From Kamptonema formosum PCC 10802 (GTDB lineage: Bacteria > Cyanobacteriota > Cyanobacteriia > Cyanobacteriales > Oscillatoriaceae), in assembly GCF_000332335.1 (NCBI RefSeq), contig NZ_KB235949.1, positions 178,972 to 242,971 of the forward strand: a stretch of 64,000 bases of DNA, written 5' to 3'. How positions within the stretch are numbered: the stretch's first letter is position 1; every line of letters starts with the position of its first letter. Shown piece by piece: positions 55,214-64,000 of the stretch. Position numbers and translations under genes: made by a program. A model generated the notes under the pieces. The model saw nothing but the letters and a program-made list of their open reading frames with translations, was not told the origin of the DNA and did no database searches.

Positions 55214-55316
55214 TTTGTAGTTGGGCTTTAGCCCAAAGCTTCGTAGTTGGGCTTTAGCCCAAAGGTTCGTAGTTGGGCTTTAGCCCAAAGTTTTTAATAG
55301 GACTTTAGCCCTACAT
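55214..55316. repeat. Second GGGCTTTAGCCC array, four copies
   Basis: Four tandem units like those at 54510-55055, the last degenerate (AGGACTTTAGCCCTAC). Like the first array it ends in GCCCTACATAAAT immediately before a promoter copy (E). Confidence 0.9.
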
Positions 55317-55333
55317 AAATGTTCGGGGAAAGG

Positions 55334-55392
55334 TAGACAAAGGTTCGGATTTGCGCTAGGATGGGATCGGGGGAGAAGGTGCCGGCATATAA
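55334..55392 (+). promoter_or_regulatory. Repeated promoter element, copy E, upstream of the DUF4336 gene
   Basis: TAGACA (55334-55339), 17 bases, TAGGAT (55357-55362), 16 bases, GTGCCGGCATATAA (55379-55392). The next gene on this strand starts 128 bases later, so this copy could drive it. Confidence 0.6.
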
Positions 55393-55519
55393 ACTAAAGA
55401 ATTATTGAGGAGCGTGCGTTCAATTGTGCGGCTTAGAATACGCTTAGGGCGTGCCGCGCCACCGTGCTATAATGGCAAAAAAGAGCAACTGGCGCTCACT
55501 GAGAGCGTCCCGCGCACCT

Positions 55520-56278
55520 ATGAATGAGAATTTAGTGGGGTTATACGAGCCGCTCAACACTCTCAAACCTGCCGGTGAAGATATTTGGATTGCGGACGGA
55601 CCCATCGTTGAGATGGCGATGTACGGCACCGCAATCCCCTTTCCAACGCGCATGACAGTCGTGCGGCTAACCTCTGGCGAGTTGTGGTGCCATTCCCCTG
55701 TCGAATTAACTGAGCAGCTTAAAGCCGAAATTGACGCACTTGGCTCAGTGCGGCATCTAGTTTCGCCCAACAAAATCCATTACGCTCACATTGGCGCTTG
55801 GGAGAAAGCCTATCCAGACGCGCTCGCTTGGGCGTCTCCAGGAGTGCGAGAGCGTGCTGCGCAGCAGCGCATCGAGGTGGTCTTTGATGCGGACCTGAGT
55901 GACAAAGCGCCGGCACAGTGGAATAATGACCTCGACCAACTGATTTTTCGGGGGAGCCGGTTTATGGATGAAATTGTCTTTTTCCACCGCAAAAGCAGGA
56001 CGCTGATTCTGGCGGATCTCATTGAAAATTTCGAGCTAAACAAAACGTCGCAGTGGATTCACTGGTTGCTGAAACTGACAGGCTGTGCTGATCCGGATGG
56101 CAAAATGCCCTTGGATTTGCGAATGACCTTTTGGGGGCGAAAAGAGCAAGCCCGCGCCTGCGTCGGGCGGATGCTGGCATGGGAGCCGGCTAAAATTATC
56201 ATCTCTCACGGGCGCTGGTACGAGAGCAATGGAACCGCCGAATTGCGTCGGGCTTTCCGCTGGCTTGGTAATTTCTAA
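55520..56278 (+). CDS. DUF4336 domain protein (metallo-beta-lactamase-like)
   Basis: 252 residues from ATG 55520 (M-N-E-N-L-V-G-L-Y-E-P-L-N-T-L-K-P). Longer in-frame starts exist, but the family begins at this P-L-N-T-L-K-P-x-G-E-D-I-W block. DUF4336 proteins resemble metallo-beta-lactamases: I-W-I-A-D-G-P, T-V-V-R-L-T-S-G-E-L-W-C-H-S-P, V-S-P-N-K-I-H-Y-A-H-I-G near residue 85 (His cluster), L-I-L-A-D-L-I-E-N-F and a late I-I-I-S-H-G-R-W-Y. The reaction is unknown. Promoter copy E lies upstream. Confidence 0.88.
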   Translation: MNENLVGLYEPLNTLKPAGEDIWIADGPIVEMAMYGTAIPFPTRMTVVRLTSGELWCHSPVELTEQLKAEIDALGSVRHLVSPNKIHYAHIGAWEKAYPDALAWASPGVRERAAQQRIEVVFDADLSDKAPAQWNNDLDQLIFRGSRFMDEIVFFHRKSRTLILADLIENFELNKTSQWIHWLLKLTGCADPDGKMPLDLRMTFWGRKEQARACVGRMLAWEPAKIIISHGRWYESNGTAELRRAFRWLGNF

Positions 56279-56528
56279 TCCCATCATCGGGGAGATTAAG
56301 GGTGATTTGGGAAATCGGTGTAGCAGAAGCTAGCTTGTTTTATTCTAGCTTATTTCAGGAGTCCGCTGGTATTGTAGGGGCTAGAATTTAGCCCAGAGGT
56401 CATTGCTTGTATTTGTGCCGGCATTTGAAAAGGGCGAGCGCCTTGGGGATAGTAGGGCACCCCTTGGCGCGGCACACCGGCAGTGGATTTGCCGGCTCGT
56501 TTAGGCACGCTATATAAGGATGCCGGTT

Positions 56529-58844
56529 TTATTTCAAGGAATCGATCAGTTGGCGCATTTCTTCAGCATCCCGTAGCATGCCGAGGCTGTTGAAACCTTT
56601 CAGCGCATTATTGGCCCATTCGCGGGCTTCTGGGGAATTTCCCCGCGCTTTCTCCAAACGGGCATAGGATGCTTGGTAGTAAGCGATACGCCGTTTCTCC
56701 TTATTGCGCTCAACTACAGGCAAGCCCGTATTCAACAGTTTTTCCGCTTCATCAAAATTACCTTGCGCTATTTCGATCTCAGCCAGCTCCCCCTGAGCGT
56801 AGTAAACGGCTCGCTGCCAGTTAATCTCTCTACCCTGTTTCTCTACTTGCTGGTAAAGTGACTTAGCACGGTCATAATCACAGGTTTTATGATGGATTTC
56901 AGCCCGATAATATTGAACGGTTATGGCATTGCGAATGCGGGAGCTATTTTCAAGATCGCTACTGGCGAGAAGGATCTCTTCCTCCTCTAGCCAATAGCGG
57001 GCTTGTTCGTATTGTTTTTTGCTGATATATAGCTGGGCGAAATAGTCAGCGAAATGAGACTTAAGATAAAAGCTGGCATGCTCTCGCATATTCCACGCTT
57101 GTGATAAAAGATATTCGGCTTTTTCTAGTTGCCCCATGAGAATCAGCTTCCAACTCTGTTCTGCCATAGCCCACACCGTGGTTGACAACTCCCCACGGCG
57201 TTCCGATGCTTCAATTAGCCATTGCATCCAGAACAGGCAGTCTTCCCAATATCCATAGATGTGAGCGTAATGTCTCAAATTCTGCCATAAATCCCTGATA
57301 TTTTCATAGCGCTCTTGGGACGCACACCAGTCAAGCACTGCCAGAAGGTTTCCACCTTCTTCCTGCAGACGGTCATACTGAATATGCCATTCTTGCCATT
57401 CTTTCTGTCCGTGTGTTTGGGCAAAATCCAGATACCACTTCACCCACCGCTCCCGCGCCTCCTTCTCGAAATCTGGGTAAGCGGCAAGTTCCGCTAGGGC
57501 GTATTCGCGAGTCAGCGAGAGCATACTGTAGCGCCCATCTTTCTGAGTTACTAGGGAGAGTTGCTGGAGTCGAGCCAAGCCTCTGTTGGCAGCAGCGGGA
57601 TCTGCTGTCAGTCCAGCCACTTCAGCCACAGCATCTCGGATGGGGGGATCAGAGAAAATCGCCAAGGACATCAGTAACTTGTGCGGTGGTTGCCCCCTCA
57701 TTCCCTGCACTGATTCCTTAAAGCAGAATTCCGCCACGTCACCTGTGTTTGAGGCTAACCCCTCCAATACCGACTCTAGGGGATAGCCACTGCATACTTG
57801 GCCAATGGCATAGACGATCGCCAGCGGAACTCCGCCAGTGCGCTCGTAGAGCCGCTTTGACTCCTCATCGCTGAAGGCTATTCCTTTTTCGTCCGCTTGT
57901 TGCCGAATCAACTCCTGACCTTCCTCTGGGGATAAGTTTGTCAGGCGAATAGGGACATGCACTATCTGCTCGCGGGTGGTGAGCACCACTTTGACATTGG
58001 AAGGCAGATCGTACAGGAAGGTAACAATATTCTCGGTGTCCTGCACGGTTTCCATGTTGTCCACAATCAGCAGGGTGCGCTGTCTGGCCAGACTTTGCCG
58101 CACCCGGTGGAATTGGTCTTCAGGGGCGGATTGAGTAATCGCCGGTTCGTCCAGGGTAATAGCAATCTCCCGAAAGATGTCCCGCAGGTTGCGCTGCGCC
58201 TGCTGTCTGGACAAGATGCCACTCGCAGTCAGGTACTGTTGCTTGGCTGAAGTGAAGATGATGGCATCGAATGTGGGAATCCCAAGAAGCTTCTCACGGC
58301 TGGCTTTCAGACACCGGTAAGCTGCTTCTACCACCAGTGCAGTTTTGCCCACGCCGCCAATGCCGTCCACTGTAATCATGTGGGCCGAATGCTCGGGCGA
58401 GAGGAGTTGCAGCAGCCGGCGCATTTCCTCATTGCGACCGATAAAAGCAGTATAGGTCGGTGCCGGCAGGTTGTGGGGGATGCGGCGAAACACTTCCCCC
58501 TCGTCCCCTTGGCCACGAGGGGACTGAGGGGGGACAGATGGGGTATCCGGGGTGGTGTTCGCCTCGGCGTCGGAAGTAGAGCCACCGGCACCCGCCACCC
58601 CACGATCTTCGATGTACTGGGCCACCAGTTGCTGTAACTCCGGCTCTGTAACGTCCAAGCCTTTTGCAATTTTACGGCGTTTGTCTTGCCTGGGCTCTGC
58701 AATCTCACCATTGACTAGCTTGCTGACGTAGGAGGGATCTAGCTTTGCATTTGCCGCAAATTGCCTTTGGGTCAGGTTTCTTTCCTGGAGGAGATGCTTT
58801 ATTGCGGCTCCGAATAATTTGGACTGGTCAGGTTTGTACGCCAT
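56529..58844 (-). CDS. HTH-NB-ARC-TPR STAND protein
   Basis: 771 residues. An N-terminal XRE-type helix-turn-helix (about 10-65; L-T-Q-R-Q-F-A-A-N-A-K-L-D-P-S-Y-V-S-K-L) leads by a disordered Ser/Pro linker to an NB-ARC domain: G-I-G-G-V-G-K-T-A near 162 (Walker A), L-L-I-V-D-N-M-E-T (Walker B), V-V-L-T-T-R-E (sensor) and G-G-V-P-L-A-I (GxP). A winged-helix part and TPR-like helices fill 450-771. Such proteins are ATP switches that control transcription or cell death once the TPR part binds a ligand. A clear promoter lies upstream. Two small genes are transcribed divergently. Confidence 0.92.
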   Translation of the reverse strand: MAYKPDQSKLFGAAIKHLLQERNLTQRQFAANAKLDPSYVSKLVNGEIAEPRQDKRRKIAKGLDVTEPELQQLVAQYIEDRGVAGAGGSTSDAEANTTPDTPSVPPQSPRGQGDEGEVFRRIPHNLPAPTYTAFIGRNEEMRRLLQLLSPEHSAHMITVDGIGGVGKTALVVEAAYRCLKASREKLLGIPTFDAIIFTSAKQQYLTASGILSRQQAQRNLRDIFREIAITLDEPAITQSAPEDQFHRVRQSLARQRTLLIVDNMETVQDTENIVTFLYDLPSNVKVVLTTREQIVHVPIRLTNLSPEEGQELIRQQADEKGIAFSDEESKRLYERTGGVPLAIVYAIGQVCSGYPLESVLEGLASNTGDVAEFCFKESVQGMRGQPPHKLLMSLAIFSDPPIRDAVAEVAGLTADPAAANRGLARLQQLSLVTQKDGRYSMLSLTREYALAELAAYPDFEKEARERWVKWYLDFAQTHGQKEWQEWHIQYDRLQEEGGNLLAVLDWCASQERYENIRDLWQNLRHYAHIYGYWEDCLFWMQWLIEASERRGELSTTVWAMAEQSWKLILMGQLEKAEYLLSQAWNMREHASFYLKSHFADYFAQLYISKKQYEQARYWLEEEEILLASSDLENSSRIRNAITVQYYRAEIHHKTCDYDRAKSLYQQVEKQGREINWQRAVYYAQGELAEIEIAQGNFDEAEKLLNTGLPVVERNKEKRRIAYYQASYARLEKARGNSPEAREWANNALKGFNSLGMLRDAEEMRQLIDSLK

Positions 58845-58874
58845 AATTCAACGGTTTAATTTCGGTTGAAATTC

Positions 58875-58903
58875 AATATAGTGGAAAATTTGCTACTTGG
58901 CAA
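58875..58903 (-). promoter_or_regulatory. Putative promoter of the HTH-NB-ARC gene
   Basis: Read on the minus strand: TTGCCA (58903-58898), 17 bases, TATATT (58880-58875), then 30 bases to the start codon. It is back to back with a plus-strand promoter, so the HTH domain could regulate both. Confidence 0.65.
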
Positions 58904-58905
58904 GC

Positions 58906-58935
58906 TTGAAAAACTTGAAAATTTTTCGCTATGTT
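58906..58935 (+). promoter_or_regulatory. Putative promoter of the small divergent genes
   Basis: TTGAAA at 58906-58911, 18 bases, TATGTT at 58930-58935. The tandem CTTGAAAAACTTGAAAA at 58905-58921 is a possible operator. Confidence 0.5.
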
Positions 58936-59042
58936 GGATTTAAGGGCGAAAGCTCAAAGGGAACACAAGGGTGCGCACCGGAAGCAAGGCCAAACGCCAA
59001 GCGTCAGCAAACAAAGTTAATCTGCTAAAGAGGACTAACAAA

Positions 59043-59255
59043 ATGTCAGTTGAGTGCTATACCACCAAAACCTTGGACGACCATTCCCGTGCTACTACCT
59101 TACTGGAAGAACCGGAAAAAGACCCCCTGATTTCTCCGCAAGCCTCAATCTGCACTTGGTGCGGTAAGACAATGATTTTTGGCGACCACTGTAAGAGTCG
59201 CAATCAAGCCGCAAACTGCTCTCACTACGCAGATACAAGGAAGCGGAAAAGATAA
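59043..59255 (+). CDS. Small hypothetical protein with a Cys-rich motif
   Basis: 70 residues from ATG 59043, chosen for AGAGGA seven bases upstream. The N-terminal half is acidic. The C-terminal half has C-T-W-C-G-K and D-H-C-K-S-R-N-Q-A-A-N-C-S-H, a spacing that could bind zinc, and ends with a very basic K-R-K-R. No family is recognised. It is divergent from the HTH-NB-ARC gene. Confidence 0.5.
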   Translation: MSVECYTTKTLDDHSRATTLLEEPEKDPLISPQASICTWCGKTMIFGDHCKSRNQAANCSHYADTRKRKR

Positions 59256-59296
59256 CACCCAGTCTAATTAGTTGCTAATTGCAAGTCTAATTAGCG

Positions 59297-59358
59297 CATA
59301 TTCCCCCCCTTTAACAAGGGGGGATATAGAATGTCCCACCCCCTAAAAAAGGGGGCTA
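59297..59358. repeat. C-tract/G-tract hairpins between the small genes
   Basis: CCCCCCTTTAACAAGGGGGG followed by CCCACCCCCTAAAAAAGGGG. These are two simple stems that could attenuate transcription between the two small genes. Confidence 0.5.
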
Positions 59359-59391
59359 GCAGTATCCTCAAATCTTTTGGATGATTTTCCC

Positions 59392-59790
59392 ATGTCTAAG
59401 AAAAACATCTCACTGCTGTTCTTCTTGCCGCTGACATTACTGATTTATCTGACTCTCCATGTTGGCGCACAAAACATTAAAGAAGTTAATCAGTTTTTCA
59501 CAGGTAATTGCTCGCGATCTGGTCGGTTGGGGGGGTTTAATTGGAATTGGGATACATGTACATTCCCCGGAAATGCTTCCTTTTACGAGGGCAAGTTCCG
59601 CCTGAAAATCATTAAAATTGATGGCGGTAGCAGCACAAAAGTTCGTATAACTCGAACCGGCGATAAGGAATACGACTTAAAGGCCAATCAGTCTCTAGAT
59701 GTAACTTACAACAAAAAGGATGTTGCGCAAGTTCGTTTCTTTCCTCAAGGTTGGTGGTCTACAGTTGAGTTTGAAATTCAGCCTTACTAA
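59392..59790 (+). CDS. Small exported hypothetical protein
   Basis: 132 residues from ATG 59392 (M-S-K-K-N-I-S-L-L-F). The first 25 residues are a signal peptide (L-L-F-F-L-P-L-T-L-L-I-Y-L-T-L) with likely cleavage after V-G-A. The mature part has a Cys pair (N-C-S-R-S and D-T-C-T-F) that could form a disulfide, and an alternating beta-rich pattern (K-V-R-I-T-R-T, V-R-F-F-P-Q-G-W-W-S-T-V-E-F). It may be a small beta-sandwich in the periplasm. No family is recognised. Confidence 0.7.
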   Translation: MSKKNISLLFFLPLTLLIYLTLHVGAQNIKEVNQFFTGNCSRSGRLGGFNWNWDTCTFPGNASFYEGKFRLKIIKIDGGSSTKVRITRTGDKEYDLKANQSLDVTYNKKDVAQVRFFPQGWWSTVEFEIQPY

Positions 59791-59852
59791 CAAATCTGTA
59801 GATAATTTAGCGCATTTATTAGTGCTTAATGGCAGTCCTAATGCTCTAACTA

Positions 59853-60102
59853 ATGTCGGTTTCTAAGCACCGGAAGAAACCGGGTTTCTGCGACAGCCTT
59901 TGCATCTCACCCGAAAGATTAATCAGAAACCCGGTTTCTAAGCACAGCACCGGCAGAAACCGGGTTTCTGAGACAGCCTTTGCATCTCACCCGAAATATT
60001 TATTCAGAAACCCGGTTTCTAAGCACCGGCAGAAACCGGGTTTCTGCGACAACCTTTGCATCTAACCCGAAAGATTTAATCAGAAACCCGGTTTCTAAGC
60101 CC
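59853..60102. repeat. Three tandem ~77-bp repeats downstream of apcE
   Basis: Each copy has AGAAACCCGGTTTCTAAGCA, CCGGCAGAAACCGGGTTTCT and GCATCTCACCCGAAAG with GACAGCCTTT between. The CAGAAACCCGGTTTCT/AGAAACCGGGTTTCTG pairs can form strong stems. The array lies at the 3' side of apcE and of the convergent small gene. Confidence 0.85.
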
Positions 60103-60189
60103 AGACAAAAACCCCCCAATCAGCCAAAAGCCAACTGGGGGGGAAACACTTGTAGAGACGCCATCAACCGGCGTCCCCAAAATCACAAA

Positions 60190-64000
<3,811 letters not shown>

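Noticed and set aside
54510..55316. CRISPR-like array
   Set aside because: The units are tandem with no unique spacers, the unit is a 26-bp palindrome, and no cas genes are nearby.

Overview
The window is cyanobacterial chromosome. It carries the phycobilisome core genes apcE, apcA, apcB and apcC, the large cyanobacterial ATP synthase operon (atpI-B-E-F'-F-H-A-G), both membrane proteins of system II cytochrome c maturation (ccs1, ccdA), and cyanobacterial families such as DUF4336, DUF4278, Uma2 and nSTAND1-WD40. The repeat-rich intergenic DNA (palindromes, short tandem AAATCTA-type repeats, MITE-like elements) resembles filamentous Oscillatoriales-type genomes; species cannot be read from the sequence. 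No tRNA, rRNA or CRISPR array was recognised.

Layout. 0.2-0.4 kb: xseB. 0.5-7 kb: accessory genes, namely a Uma2 protein, a three-gene polymorphic-toxin-like operon, an orphan HTH protein, a 49-bp iteron array, and a GIY-YIG/Ser-rich protein with two membrane proteins. 7.4-14.6 kb: the atp operon on the minus strand, interrupted by a Uma2 gene (between atpH and atpA) and a MITE-like repeat (between atpA and atpG). 15.3-24.6 kb: an ABC-2 permease, then a minus-strand lanthipeptide locus: GTG-started precursor with two 20-residue core units, an unrecognised 316-aa protein, LanM, and an SbmA/BacA-type ABC transporter. lanM is bracketed by inverted copies of the MITE-like repeat. 25-31 kb: REC-PAS-GGDEF-EAL and PAS-PAS-GAF signalling proteins on either side of an IS607-type element whose tnpA carries a nonsense codon while tnpB looks intact. 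31-42 kb: pentapeptide-repeat protein, speH, DUF4278 protein, a GH2 protein lacking the usual acid/base Glu, remnants, queF, and a GST-like protein. 42.5-46.5 kb: ccs1, ccdA and ftsW. 46.7-48.2 kb: apcABC. 49-60 kb: an island with an nSTAND1-WD40 giant, a DUF4336 gene, an HTH-NB-ARC-TPR protein and small ORFs. 60.2-63.4 kb: apcE.

How genes work together. ATP synthase, phycobilisome core and cytochrome c maturation genes are housekeeping. The lanthipeptide genes make a plausible biosynthesis and transport module. The two STAND proteins, the toxin-like operon and the GIY-YIG operon look like conflict or surveillance functions, by inference from domain content.

Most notable non-gene structure: five copies, at 39.2-39.5 kb and 54.3-55.4 kb, of one repeat with a near-consensus promoter (-35, exactly 17 nt, -10) followed exactly 16 nt later by GTGCCGGCATATAA. 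Two of them run into arrays of a 26-bp unit centred on GGGCTTTAGCCC (21 and 4 copies), and a third sits upstream of the DUF4336 gene.
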